From Salegentibacter flavus (GTDB taxonomy: Bacteria; Bacteroidota; Bacteroidia; Flavobacteriales; Flavobacteriaceae), in NCBI RefSeq assembly GCF_900115145.1, contig NZ_FOVL01000002.1, positions 62,001 through 126,000 on the forward strand: DNA of 64,000 nucleotides, read 5' to 3'. The position numbers and the translations under genes are program-made. Within the stretch, counting starts at the first letter, position 1, and each line of letters begins with the position of its first letter. The notes under the pieces were generated by a model. It was not told where the DNA came from. It was given only the letters and a program-made list of their open reading frames with translations, and did not search any database. Shown here piece after piece: positions 17,281 through 26,485 of the stretch.

Positions 17281-18894
17281 ATGCAGAAAATTAATATGTT
17301 TCGGAATTTAGTAATGAAATATTGGGGCAGCTTATTCTTATTTTTCTTTCCAACTTTTATTTTTTTTCTGTCTGTTTTTTTTCTGGGAGAAGCCGACACC
17401 TATAAATTAAGGTTGAGTCTTATTGAAACTGCGTTTTTCTCAGGTATTATATATCTGTTTTATATATTAATTCCCAAAGGGAAAATAAGATCCCTCACTT
17501 TTTATTTCGGCTATTTGTTAATTCTGATAGCAGTATTTATTCAGGCTTCATATTATAATCTATTTGCTGACCGTCTTAGCGCTTCAACCATTTTTATTTT
17601 AATTGAAACCAATACGACCGAAACTATTGAATTCCTGGGCGCATATTTAAATTTTTTCAGTTTTATTCTGCTTGTATGCCTTTTGACTCCTTTAATTCTT
17701 ATAAAATTTATTAACAAACCTTTTAATATTTATCTACCTGAAAAAGCATTAAGTATAGTCCTGCTGCTAATTCTTTTGTTTGTATATCAGTATAAATCGC
17801 TGGCAAATCATAATTTATACAATATAGCCTTTAATTCGTACCAGGATTATTTAGAAGAAACCGAATTGTATGATGAGTTTGGACTGGATGATCCTATAGG
17901 AGAAATTCCCGAAGTTATCGTTAAAACAAGGGAGGAACGAAAAGTTTTTGTAATGCTTATAGGTGAATCTACTACCAGGCACCGGATGAGTTTATATGGC
18001 TATGAAAGGCAGACTAATCCAAAATTGGAAAAGATTAAAGAGGAATTGTTGGTCTATCGAAATGTTATAAGTCCGCATACCCATACCATCCCGAGTTTAT
18101 CAAAGCTTATGAGTTTTAAACATTATGAAGAGGAAGGCAGGCTGGATGAGGGTACCATCATTCAATTGATGAATAAAGCTGGTCTGGAAACTCATTGGAT
18201 TTCCAACCAAAAACCAATAGGATTACACGAAACCCTGATTACCAAAATGGCAAATGCCTCTCATAATCTTCATTTCCTTAATGTTAAAAATTATAATATC
18301 GAAAGTATTCATGATGAGGTAGTCCTGGAACCTTTAAAAAAAGTTCTTCAGGAGAATGAAGATCAATTTATTGTAATTCATCTTCTTGGTACTCATGCCG
18401 GTTATGCCAATCGCTATCCACCTTCCTTTGAATTTTTTACAGATATTCCCCCAATTCTTAATGATTCGGCTGGAGTAAATGTGGTCAATTCTTATGATAA
18501 TGCCATACGTTATAATGACTTTATTGTTTCTGAAATTATTTCAGAAGTAAAAGAGCAAGACGCATACTCTTATGTTTTATATTTTTCAGATCATGGGGAA
18601 GATGTTTACCAGGTTCACGACGGGGCCTCACATACTGAAACCAAGGGGACTTATCCTATGTACGACGTACCTTTTATCTTATGGCAATCAGATAGCTTTA
18701 GAGAAAATTTTAATATTAACTTTGAACCTGATCGACCCTATATGTTAGATGATTTAATATTTAGTATTTCTGATCTTTCGGGCCTTAAATTTAAAGGCTT
18801 CCAATTTAAACGTAGTATTTTTAATGAGAATTTCAAGGAACGGGACCGTATTATTTATAACAAAAAAAATTACGATTCAATCTTTAGCCGTTGA
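17281..18894 (+). CDS. phosphoethanolamine transferase, EptA/CptA-like
   Basis: A 537-residue membrane sulfatase-fold enzyme that transfers phosphoethanolamine (or a related headgroup) onto a lipid A or glycan acceptor at the periplasmic face. Hydrophobic segments fill residues 15-175. The soluble domain has the GESTTRHRMSLYGY metal-ligand motif (about 228-241), a SPHTHTIPSL segment where the nucleophilic Thr is expected, and SDHGED near the C-terminus for the Asp-His metal ligands. ATG at 17281 is preferred to the adjoining in-frame TTG at 17278. It is divergent from the deacetylase cluster and is followed by the next gene with a TTGA overlap. Confidence 0.87.
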   Translation: MQKINMFRNLVMKYWGSLFLFFFPTFIFFLSVFFLGEADTYKLRLSLIETAFFSGIIYLFYILIPKGKIRSLTFYFGYLLILIAVFIQASYYNLFADRLSASTIFILIETNTTETIEFLGAYLNFFSFILLVCLLTPLILIKFINKPFNIYLPEKALSIVLLLILLFVYQYKSLANHNLYNIAFNSYQDYLEETELYDEFGLDDPIGEIPEVIVKTREERKVFVMLIGESTTRHRMSLYGYERQTNPKLEKIKEELLVYRNVISPHTHTIPSLSKLMSFKHYEEEGRLDEGTIIQLMNKAGLETHWISNQKPIGLHETLITKMANASHNLHFLNVKNYNIESIHDEVVLEPLKKVLQENEDQFIVIHLLGTHAGYANRYPPSFEFFTDIPPILNDSAGVNVVNSYDNAIRYNDFIVSEIISEVKEQDAYSYVLYFSDHGEDVYQVHDGASHTETKGTYPMYDVPFILWQSDSFRENFNINFEPDRPYMLDDLIFSISDLSGLKFKGFQFKRSIFNENFKERDRIIYNKKNYDSIFSR

Positions 18895-19631
18895 AGCTTA
18901 AAACATTAATATTATCAATCATTATCGGACTCGCTGCAGTGTTGGTCTATAAATATTCCGTGCACCCTGTGGTGCTAAGAACCTTATTTCCCGATAAGAT
19001 CTGGCCTCATAGAGTTAATAGCATTGGAAAACTACAAGAATCCTCTGAAATATTCTCAGGAATGGAACTCGATGTGGTTTGGGAGAACGGTAATTTTGAT
19101 GTTAATCATCCCCCGGCGGAAAGTATTCAGCTTTATTTAGATGAATATATTAAACATATCCCCATATCAGGACATTACGGGCTTTGGGTTGATTATAAAA
19201 ACCTCAAAGCCCCCTGGGCTGAAAAATCAGCAAATTATCTTGATAGTCTTTTTAGTAAGGTTAATTTGAACAAAGACAGAGTTTATATTGAATCCCATTT
19301 TCCGCAACATTTAAATCCATTTCTGAACAAAGGCTTTAAAATCTCCTATTATCTACCCTCGGGTTTAAACCAAATTAGGCAAAAGGATAGTTTGAAGAAG
19401 GTGTTAGACAGGATAAATTTAAATTTAAAGGATAAGCCCGGACTTTTTATCTCGGCCCCTTTTGCCGATTATAATTTTATGCTCGAGCATTTTCCTGAAA
19501 GAAAGAAGCTACTATGGCATTTAGGAGGTTTGTACGGACCCAGAAATAAATTGAATATTTACAGAGCTCTTTTTGATAAAAATGTAGAAGTTGTTTTATT
19601 GCCTTTCAAATCTAAGGTAGGTGACAGATAA
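18891..19631 (+). CDS. GDPD/PI-PLC-like TIM-barrel protein
   Basis: A 246-residue protein with one N-terminal membrane segment (about 4-22). It has an HRVNSIGKL motif, then GMELDVVWENGNFDVNHPP, resembling the His-Glu-Asp-His active-site layout of glycerophosphodiester phosphodiesterase-like and FAM151-type proteins. A phosphodiesterase role on a glycerophospho- or phosphoethanolamine-linked substrate would suit its place right after the phosphoethanolamine-type transferase. That link is inferred from neighbourhood only. The start is TTG within a TTGA overlap with the stop of the previous gene, indicating translational coupling. Confidence 0.65.
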   Translation: MKLKTLILSIIIGLAAVLVYKYSVHPVVLRTLFPDKIWPHRVNSIGKLQESSEIFSGMELDVVWENGNFDVNHPPAESIQLYLDEYIKHIPISGHYGLWVDYKNLKAPWAEKSANYLDSLFSKVNLNKDRVYIESHFPQHLNPFLNKGFKISYYLPSGLNQIRQKDSLKKVLDRINLNLKDKPGLFISAPFADYNFMLEHFPERKKLLWHLGGLYGPRNKLNIYRALFDKNVEVVLLPFKSKVGDR

Positions 19632-19639
19632 AAAGGCTT

Positions 19640-20557
19640 ATGAAAGAAATTACTGTTAGTATCTTTATGCTTACCTATAACCAGGAAAATTTCATTGCCC
19701 AGGCGATAGAAGGTGTCTTGATGCAAAAAACCTCTTTTGTCTATCAGTTAGTTATTGGAGAGGATTGTAGCACGGACAAGACAAGGGAAATTTGCAAGGA
19801 ATATGCGACTAAATTTCCTGAAAAAATAAAACTGTTGCTTAATGAAAAGAATATAGGTCTTGGAGCTAATTATGTGAAAACTTATGCCGAATGTACCGGG
19901 AAATATTTAGCGATCTGTGATGGGGATGATTACTGGATAGATCCTTTAAAGCTTCAAAAACAGGTAGATTTTTTGGAAAAAAATCCAGATTATAAAATCA
20001 TTTACACCAATAATTATAGCCTATTTCCATCAGGTAAGAAAACTGGACCTAAGGATGATGACCGGCCTTTAACAACCGTGTTCATGGATCTGGTAACTGG
20101 AAATTACATAGCTTCAGTTAGTTCATTATTTAAGAATGTACCACTAACCAAAAAAATGGAACACTGGATACCGGCTTTTCCTTATGCAGATTGGCCTACA
20201 TATCTCCTGGTCTTAAACCAGGGAGGTAAAATATATTTTCTGAATGAGCCTACGGCAGTTTATAGAAAGGATTTTGGAACTTCAACTGCCTTACGAAAAG
20301 AAAAAAGTAAATTAGGAGAAATTAATCTCGGCATTTTAAAGAATTTATACAGAGATCAGATCTTTCAAGAAAACAAAAAAAGCCTTAAAAAGGGTATTAT
20401 TAATTTCAAAACGGGGTTGATGGCATCTTATAATAAGGAAAGAAGGTTTTTTAAATCTATTACAATGCTATTTGAACTTATATATCGGAAGAATCCTTTT
20501 TTTGTTTTTCGGGTATACCTTTATTCTCTGAAAAGAATATTATTATCAAATAAATGA
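19640..20557 (+). CDS. glycosyltransferase family 2
   Basis: A 305-residue GT-A glycosyltransferase. It starts ITVSIFMLTYNQENFIAQAI, has GEDCSTDKT in the nucleotide-binding loop and the CDGDDYW acidic DxD motif (about 92-98). The C-terminal third is basic and hydrophobic, consistent with membrane association. It adds one residue to the repeat unit, with donor unknown. It lies 8 bp after the GDPD-like gene and 7 bp before a pyruvyl transferase. Confidence 0.9.
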   Translation: MKEITVSIFMLTYNQENFIAQAIEGVLMQKTSFVYQLVIGEDCSTDKTREICKEYATKFPEKIKLLLNEKNIGLGANYVKTYAECTGKYLAICDGDDYWIDPLKLQKQVDFLEKNPDYKIIYTNNYSLFPSGKKTGPKDDDRPLTTVFMDLVTGNYIASVSSLFKNVPLTKKMEHWIPAFPYADWPTYLLVLNQGGKIYFLNEPTAVYRKDFGTSTALRKEKSKLGEINLGILKNLYRDQIFQENKKSLKKGIINFKTGLMASYNKERRFFKSITMLFELIYRKNPFFVFRVYLYSLKRILLSNK

Positions 20558-20564
20558 TTTCAGA

Positions 20565-21425
20565 TTGAAAAAAAATTACAATTTATATAAAAGTTTAGTG
20601 TCTAGGTTTAAAAGTGAAGATGTTTATAAAATTTACTGGTCTTCTAATAAATTTTTGGCAGGAAAGAGCTGGGATAATTTCGGGGATGCTATAGTCCCTC
20701 TTTTAGTAGAAAAAATAAGTGGTAAAAAAGTCTGTTGGACACCTAAAGCTGGAGAAATATCAAAGCTTTCAAAAAGGGAAAAGGTCTATTTTGTAATTGG
20801 AAGTATTTTGGAACAGGCGAGGGAAAATAATATAGTATGGGGGGCCGGGATTATAAATTCTGATGCTAAATTAAAAAAATCGTCCTTTCTGGCAGTCAGA
20901 GGTCCAATTTCTTATAGTAGAGTCCTTGCGAGTGGGCAGAAAATGAAGAAGGTATGGGGGGACCCTGCTTTACTTTGTCCTTTTTATTTTCCTGTACCCA
21001 AAAAAACTCAACGGAATATTAATACTCTAATTCCTCACTATGTAGATTATGAGCAGGTAAATACAAAATTTAATTATAAAAATGGAACGGAGATACTTGA
21101 TCTCAAATGTTCTGATATAGAATTAGTTATTGAAAAAATAGCTACTTCACAATTGGTGTTTTCATCATCATTACATGGGTTAATTGTAGCTCATGCTTAT
21201 GGAGTAAAAGCAGTTTGGGTTCAATTCTCGGATAAATTGGATGGAGACGATATTAAATTTAATGACTATTTTCTGTCGGTGGGCATATCATTATATAAAC
21301 CTTTTGTTTATACAGAAAAGTTAAAAGATCAGCGTTTTCCGGATGCTATTAGTTTGCCGGATAGAGAGATTTTGCATAAAGTACAATTGGATTTAATAGA
21401 ATGTTGCCCTTTCAAAAATAATTAG
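20565..21425 (+). CDS. polysaccharide pyruvyl transferase family protein (second copy)
   Basis: 286 residues. Family marks are WDNFGDAIVPLLVEKISG near the N-terminus, IVWGAGIIN, FLAVRGP, VWGDPALLCP and SSLHGLIVAHAYG. The start is TTG at 20565, since the nearby ATG at 20554 runs into a stop. It is clearly related to the 2025-2849 protein but much more AT-rich and diverged, so it is probably not a recent local duplicate. It would add a pyruvate ketal to a different residue. It abuts the next glycosyltransferase without a gap. Confidence 0.87.
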   Translation: MKKNYNLYKSLVSRFKSEDVYKIYWSSNKFLAGKSWDNFGDAIVPLLVEKISGKKVCWTPKAGEISKLSKREKVYFVIGSILEQARENNIVWGAGIINSDAKLKKSSFLAVRGPISYSRVLASGQKMKKVWGDPALLCPFYFPVPKKTQRNINTLIPHYVDYEQVNTKFNYKNGTEILDLKCSDIELVIEKIATSQLVFSSSLHGLIVAHAYGVKAVWVQFSDKLDGDDIKFNDYFLSVGISLYKPFVYTEKLKDQRFPDAISLPDREILHKVQLDLIECCPFKNN

Positions 21426-22538
21426 ATGAAAAGTTTGTTAGCTATAACCCCTTTCTTTGGAAGATCAGGTTCAGAGATAGCTTTACTAAATCTCCTGGAA
21501 GAGTTAAATAAAGACTTTCAAGTAGGAATTTTTACTCCGCGACGAAAGCCGGACTTACAGCCTTTATTATCCCCGGGAATAGACCTCTTATATCCTGAGG
21601 AAGAGATGGGATCATCTCTATTTTTTTCGAAATTCCGTAATATTTTCAATTCGATTTCAAGTTTTGAAAAATGTTTAGGTAGACGTAAATTTGATTATAT
21701 TCTTCTGAATACTTTTCTTTCATTTAAATTCTATGATATTGCTCGTAAGCGTGCTAATAGAATAATATTATATATTCACGAGACTGAGTTAATGTTGATA
21801 GGACATGATGGGGAAAAGCTTAAAAAAGTTTTGGCGGAGGCTAGCCTTATTTTATGTTCTTCCCATTACGTGAAAAATTATTTACAAATATTTTGTAAAA
21901 ATAATAAGGCGATCAAGGTGCTCCATCCACCACTTAATTTCGGGAATTTCAATCTCCCGGTTAAGCCTAATAATATAAGAGAAACTCTGGGTTTTAAGAC
22001 TGCCGATTTTGTTTGGGGAATGTCTGGCGCTACCACAATAAATAAAAACCCAAAAATGTTTATTGAGGCTGCACAATTGTTGTTGTCCAATTATGAAAAT
22101 TTAAAATTTGTTTGGATTGGTACAAGAGGGAATGATGCATATGAAGAATATTTAAAAAAATACCTTAAGTTGTATAAGCTTCAAAACAAGATCTGTTTTA
22201 TCAAAAAAAAAGATTGGGATTATTATCATTATTTGAATGAATTTGACGGTTTTGTTCTAACTTCCTTTAGTGAATCCTTTTCCATTGCGGCATTAGAAGC
22301 AGCGGCTTTTAACAAACCGGTTGTAAGCTTTCCATGTGGTGGAATTATGGAAGCTGTACCCGAAAGATTGCGTTGGGTTACAAAAGAATTCTCGGTAAAG
22401 GAAATATCAGCTCTAATGGAAATGCTGATGAAAGAAAAGAGAAAAAGTCTTTCCTTAAGTGAGATTCAAGTACTATTAGCCAATGATAAAAAACATATGA
22501 CGGAAAAATTTAAAAGCTTCCTATCTCAAATTCAATGA
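21426..22538 (+). CDS. glycosyltransferase family 4
   Basis: 370 residues, GT-B fold. The N-terminal ITPFFGRSGSEIALLNLL is the acceptor-side glycine loop. The C-terminal domain has SGATTINKNPKMFIEAA and the SFSESFSIAALEAAAFNKPVV segment with the EX7E glutamates. It abuts the preceding pyruvyl transferase and precedes the ABC exporter genes by about 50 bp. Donor sugar and linkage are not predictable. Confidence 0.9.
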   Translation: MKSLLAITPFFGRSGSEIALLNLLEELNKDFQVGIFTPRRKPDLQPLLSPGIDLLYPEEEMGSSLFFSKFRNIFNSISSFEKCLGRRKFDYILLNTFLSFKFYDIARKRANRIILYIHETELMLIGHDGEKLKKVLAEASLILCSSHYVKNYLQIFCKNNKAIKVLHPPLNFGNFNLPVKPNNIRETLGFKTADFVWGMSGATTINKNPKMFIEAAQLLLSNYENLKFVWIGTRGNDAYEEYLKKYLKLYKLQNKICFIKKKDWDYYHYLNEFDGFVLTSFSESFSIAALEAAAFNKPVVSFPCGGIMEAVPERLRWVTKEFSVKEISALMEMLMKEKRKSLSLSEIQVLLANDKKHMTEKFKSFLSQIQ

Positions 22539-22591
22539 TATATACCAAATAATCAAAAATTAGAGAAAACTCTTAAGTTTTAAAATTACAA

Positions 22592-23431
22592 GTGAAATTA
22601 GAAACTCGCATCTACCAGAAAGAAAATAACCTGAGCTTGAAAAAGCATTTTAGGGAAATTCTTGCCGATTTAAAAAAATCAGGTTTTCTAGCCAGGCAAC
22701 TAGCAGAACGAGACATTAAGGCACAATACAGGCAATCTTATCTGGGTATAATCTGGGCCTTCATAACTCCTCTGGCTACCGCGGCAGTATGGATATTTCT
22801 GAACCTTTCCGGTACTATCCAGATTACCGAAACAGGAGTGCCTTATCCGGTATACGCCTTTTCAGGAACACTTCTTTGGTCTATAATTACCGAGGCTATA
22901 AATACTCCCACAAATAGCACCAATGCAGCAAGGGGTTTGTTAAGCAAAATTAATTTTCCAAAGGAAGCATTAATACTTTCCGGAGTGTATAAACTTCTCT
23001 TTAATTCCGGAGTGAAGATCATATTGTTGGTGATCTTTGTGTTTTTATTTGGAATAGGTTTTCATTGGAGTCTTCTGTTATTGCCTTTGGTTATCCTTGG
23101 AGCTGTGTTTTTTGGAGTTACCATTGGTTTATTTCTTACACCTATAAGCATGCTATATAAAGATATTGGAAAAATGGTGAGTATGGGCTTTAGTTTTTTG
23201 ATGTATATCACGCCAGTCGTATATGCTATTCCCGAAACCGGGGTGATGAGCCTGGTAATGAAAATAAATCCATTTACGCCGGTAATCTTAACAGGTCGTG
23301 ATCTGCTTACAGGGGTGCAACCCGAATTTCTAACATATTACTTCGTAGTTTTGGGGTTTTGTTTACCAATGTTTGTGCTTGCCCTTATTGGTTATCGCAT
23401 CTCAATCCCCATATTGGTTGAAAGAACTTAG
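22592..23431 (+). CDS. wzm: polysaccharide ABC exporter, permease subunit (Wzm-like)
   Basis: A 279-residue ABC-2 type permease with about six membrane segments. The N-terminal cytoplasmic stretch ends in RDIKAQYRQSYLGIIWAFI, the amphipathic and first membrane portion typical of TagG/Wzm permeases, and the central SKINFPKEALIL loop is likewise family-typical. With Wzt (next gene) it moves undecaprenyl-linked polysaccharide across the inner membrane. GTG at 22592 is the start used. A 96-bp gap without clear signals separates it from wzt. Confidence 0.92.
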   Translation: MKLETRIYQKENNLSLKKHFREILADLKKSGFLARQLAERDIKAQYRQSYLGIIWAFITPLATAAVWIFLNLSGTIQITETGVPYPVYAFSGTLLWSIITEAINTPTNSTNAARGLLSKINFPKEALILSGVYKLLFNSGVKIILLVIFVFLFGIGFHWSLLLLPLVILGAVFFGVTIGLFLTPISMLYKDIGKMVSMGFSFLMYITPVVYAIPETGVMSLVMKINPFTPVILTGRDLLTGVQPEFLTYYFVVLGFCLPMFVLALIGYRISIPILVERT

Positions 23432-23527
23432 TTCTTAATTATTTTAATACCCGGGAAAACCTTAAGGAATCTTATTGCCCCGGAAAATAATTCTTTACTT
23501 TTAAAGCAAAATTATCCCTTAAAAATA

Positions 23528-24739
23528 ATGCCTCAACAGGACCAGGAAATATTAGTTAAAGTAGAAAATCTCTCCAAAAAGTTCTGTAAAGATCTTAAGA
23601 CCAGTCTTTGGTATGGGGTTCAGGATTTGTTAAGCAATCTCAAAGGAAGTAAAGCCGAACGGGAATTGCGGGAAAAGGAGTTCTGGGCGGTGAAGGATAT
23701 ATCTTTTGAATTGCGCCGCGGGGAATGTCTGGGGCTTATCGGCCATAACGGGGCCGGGAAATCTACGCTGCTAAAAATCCTTAACGGACTCATTAACCCG
23801 GATGCCGGGAAAGTAACTATAAAAGGCAGGGTAGGTGCACTAATTGAGCTTGGAGCAGGGTTTAATGGAATTCTAACCGGAAGGGAAAACATCTATAACA
23901 ATGGGGCTATTCTTGGCTTTACCCGGAAAGAGATCAACGAGAAGCTAGACGAGATTATAGATTTTGCCGAGTTACGGGAGTTTATAGATATGCCGGTGCA
24001 AAATTACAGTAGCGGGATGAAGGTGCGACTGGGTTTTGCCATTGCTGCACAAATGGAACCCGATGTTTTGCTGATTGATGAGGTATTGGCAGTAGGAGAT
24101 TTGGGATTTGTATTAAAGTGTTTTAAAACCATTGATAAGATTCTCCCTAATACAGCAATTATTTTCGTATCCCATAGTATGCCAATGGTTTCCCGTATAT
24201 GTAACCATATAATTTTAATGGAAAAAGGTGTAACTATATTTCAGGGCGAAGACGTAGCAAAAGCAATTGATCTATATTACCGAAGCTTTGTAAACAACGA
24301 AAGTAATGTGGTGTTTGATGATGGGAGTATTAGTTTGGAGGAGGTACAACTACTTGACCCGACTACAGGTGAGCCTACTAATATAATTAGCTGGGGGGAG
24401 GATTTAAAAATTATTTTAGGGCTCAATAATAAAAGGTTAGAATATTTACCTTTTATTACAATTAGTATTTATGATAAGGAACAAAGGGGTGTTGCATTTT
24501 TTTATTATGATTACAAGGCAAAATCAATAGATAAAGGTTTATTTTTAATAAGTTTTACACATAATAAATTACAGTTATCAAAAGGGAATTATACTTTAAA
24601 CTTAATAGTTTATGAGAATACAAAAATGATAAATCCAATATTAAGATTAAATAATATTTTGTCTTTTCAAGTATTAGTTGAAATTGAAACTTGGCCTCCA
24701 TTTTTGTTAGATACGGAATTAAATTATTTAGTAAAATAA
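23528..24739 (+). CDS. wzt: polysaccharide ABC exporter, ATPase subunit (Wzt-like) with C-terminal glycan-binding domain
   Basis: 403 residues. The ATPase domain has Walker A GHNGAGKST (72-80), signature YSSGM (160-164), Walker B VLLIDE (180-185) and the switch His216. The extra C-terminal domain (about 265-403) is the type that recognises the terminal modification of the polymer in O-antigen exporters. Base composition changes sharply at about 24305. One 60-base line in the ATPase part (23701-23760) has 35 G/C, while one in the C-terminal part (24421-24480) has 13. The C-terminal domain thus looks as if it was acquired with the AT-rich genes that follow. Confidence 0.93.
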   Translation: MPQQDQEILVKVENLSKKFCKDLKTSLWYGVQDLLSNLKGSKAERELREKEFWAVKDISFELRRGECLGLIGHNGAGKSTLLKILNGLINPDAGKVTIKGRVGALIELGAGFNGILTGRENIYNNGAILGFTRKEINEKLDEIIDFAELREFIDMPVQNYSSGMKVRLGFAIAAQMEPDVLLIDEVLAVGDLGFVLKCFKTIDKILPNTAIIFVSHSMPMVSRICNHIILMEKGVTIFQGEDVAKAIDLYYRSFVNNESNVVFDDGSISLEEVQLLDPTTGEPTNIISWGEDLKIILGLNNKRLEYLPFITISIYDKEQRGVAFFYYDYKAKSIDKGLFLISFTHNKLQLSKGNYTLNLIVYENTKMINPILRLNNILSFQVLVEIETWPPFLLDTELNYLVK

Positions 24740-24744
24740 CAATA

Positions 24745-25473
24745 TTGAAGAAGTTTTTTTATTGGAAATATAAAGAGTATGAAGTCACATTTATATTTGG
24801 TTCTGCAAGAGGCGGAACAACATGGCTTTGGTCATTATTAGAATCTCATTCTGAAGTAAAACCTTTTGTTAATGAAAGTAATAATTTAGAGCAACTGTTT
24901 TATATTACTAGTGAAAGCGGGATTTATGTTAAAGACCCGAAAAATGCAAAAAGAATAATTGAAAGTTTTTTAAAAAAAAATAGAAATTATAAGGTGATAG
25001 AAAAAACACCTTCTCATACTTTACTTTGGAGAGATATTTTAAATGATTTTCCAAATTCAAGAAATATAATTATTCTTAGAAACCCACTAGCAATAGTAAA
25101 TTCCATGGTAAGGTCTGAAATGACTGCTTTTGAAGATTATGGTTTAGAAAAATCAATAGATAGTGTTAAGGCTTATTTTAAATGTTTAATGGAATTAATC
25201 AAATTGGATAAATATTATATAGTAAGTTATGAAAATTTACTTTTAAATACAGCATCAGAGTTGGTTAGCATATTAGATTATTTGAATCTTTCAAAAGACT
25301 TTGTTGAAGATATAATTGCTTCAAACAAGAATACATCTAAAGTTAGTGTGAACGGTGTTTTTAGAAAAGGTAAAGCTGAATCATATAGAATTGAGTTTAC
25401 CGAAAAGGAGTTATTGTATCTTGAAGAAAAATTAAGAAATGAATTGACTTTTTTTAAATTGATGAAAAAGTGA
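24745..25473 (+). CDS. sulfotransferase family protein (second copy)
   Basis: About 242 residues. The PAPS 5'-phosphosulfate loop is FGSARGGTTWLWSLL near the N-terminus, and the 3'-phosphate site is IILRNPLAIVNSMVRSEM. YYIVSYENLLLN follows as in the family. A longer frame begins at TTG 24691 inside wzt; TTG at 24745, six bases after the wzt stop, is preferred. It is very AT-rich, like the C-terminal part of wzt. It probably sulfates a sugar hydroxyl in the polymer. It precedes the next gene by one base. Confidence 0.85.
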   Translation: MKKFFYWKYKEYEVTFIFGSARGGTTWLWSLLESHSEVKPFVNESNNLEQLFYITSESGIYVKDPKNAKRIIESFLKKNRNYKVIEKTPSHTLLWRDILNDFPNSRNIIILRNPLAIVNSMVRSEMTAFEDYGLEKSIDSVKAYFKCLMELIKLDKYYIVSYENLLLNTASELVSILDYLNLSKDFVEDIIASNKNTSKVSVNGVFRKGKAESYRIEFTEKELLYLEEKLRNELTFFKLMKK

Positions 25474-25474
25474 T

Positions 25475-26485
25475 ATGTTAAAAAAGAAACTTAACATATT
25501 AGTGGCTACAAATCATCTTGATAAAGTAGGAGGTACAGAAACATATACTTATACTTTAATAGAGGAACTTAAAAGACGCGAAAATATTGAAGTGAATTTT
25601 TTTACTTTTAAAAAAGGAGAAGTTTCAGATAAAATTGAGAATGAGTTAGGGATTTCTTTCTTTGAAGAAAAAAGGTATGACTTAATTTTAGCCAATCACA
25701 ATACGGTTGTTGAAAATATATTCAAGTATGGATATACCATACAGACTTGCCACGGAATCTTCCCTAAACTAGAGCAACCTTCGAAGTTTGCTGATTTTCA
25801 TATTGCAATATCTAAGGAAGTACAAAATCACCTGTCTAAACTAGGTTACACTTCCAAAATCATAAAAAACGGAATAAACACAAAAAAGTATAGTTCAACA
25901 AAAGATTTGAATAAACAATTAAAAAATGTTTTGTCTTTGTGCCAATCTGACTCTGCAAATGAAAAGCTTAAACTATGTTGCGATAAAATGGGTTTTAAAT
26001 TTACCAAGGCCAATAAATTCAAAAATCCAAGTTGGGATATTGCGTCTTTAATAAATGAGGCAGATATTGTTGTGGGCTTGGGTAGAAGTGCATATGAAGC
26101 TATGAGTTGTGGAAGACCAGTAGTGATTTTTGATGATAGATCTTACTTTGACTCTGTTGGAGATGGATATGTCAAAGATATTATAGAAGAAAGCATACAA
26201 TTTAATTGCTCAGGAAGGTTTTTAAATAAAAAATTTAATGTTGAGGATTTACAAAATGAATTTTTAAAATTTGATTTCAGAGATGGTTTATACTTGAGAA
26301 ATTATGTTTTAAATCATCTTACAATTGAGAAAGCTGTTGACGAATATATTGAAGTGTATATAAAAAAGAATAATTTTTTTTTATTAAGAAAAGAGTATCT
26401 GATAATATGGTTATGGATAAAATCTTTAAAATCTAAACTTTTTCAGCATTCAAAAAAAGAACTTTTATATAGGTTATTTAAATGA
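25475..26485 (+). CDS. glycosyltransferase family 4-like
   Basis: 336 residues. The N-terminal ATNHLDKVGGTETYTYTLIEEL is the GT-B acceptor glycine loop (VGGTETYTY). The middle NHNTVVENIFKYGY and QTCHGIF resemble the family, and the C-terminal GLGRSAYEAMSCGRPVVIFD aligns with the nucleotide-binding segment, though the first glutamate of the EX7E pair is not obvious. A C-terminal basic tail with an aromatic cluster may contact the membrane. Gene composition is strongly AT-rich. It overlaps the next gene by 4 bp (ATGA). Confidence 0.82.
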   Translation: MLKKKLNILVATNHLDKVGGTETYTYTLIEELKRRENIEVNFFTFKKGEVSDKIENELGISFFEEKRYDLILANHNTVVENIFKYGYTIQTCHGIFPKLEQPSKFADFHIAISKEVQNHLSKLGYTSKIIKNGINTKKYSSTKDLNKQLKNVLSLCQSDSANEKLKLCCDKMGFKFTKANKFKNPSWDIASLINEADIVVGLGRSAYEAMSCGRPVVIFDDRSYFDSVGDGYVKDIIEESIQFNCSGRFLNKKFNVEDLQNEFLKFDFRDGLYLRNYVLNHLTIEKAVDEYIEVYIKKNNFFLLRKEYLIIWLWIKSLKSKLFQHSKKELLYRLFK

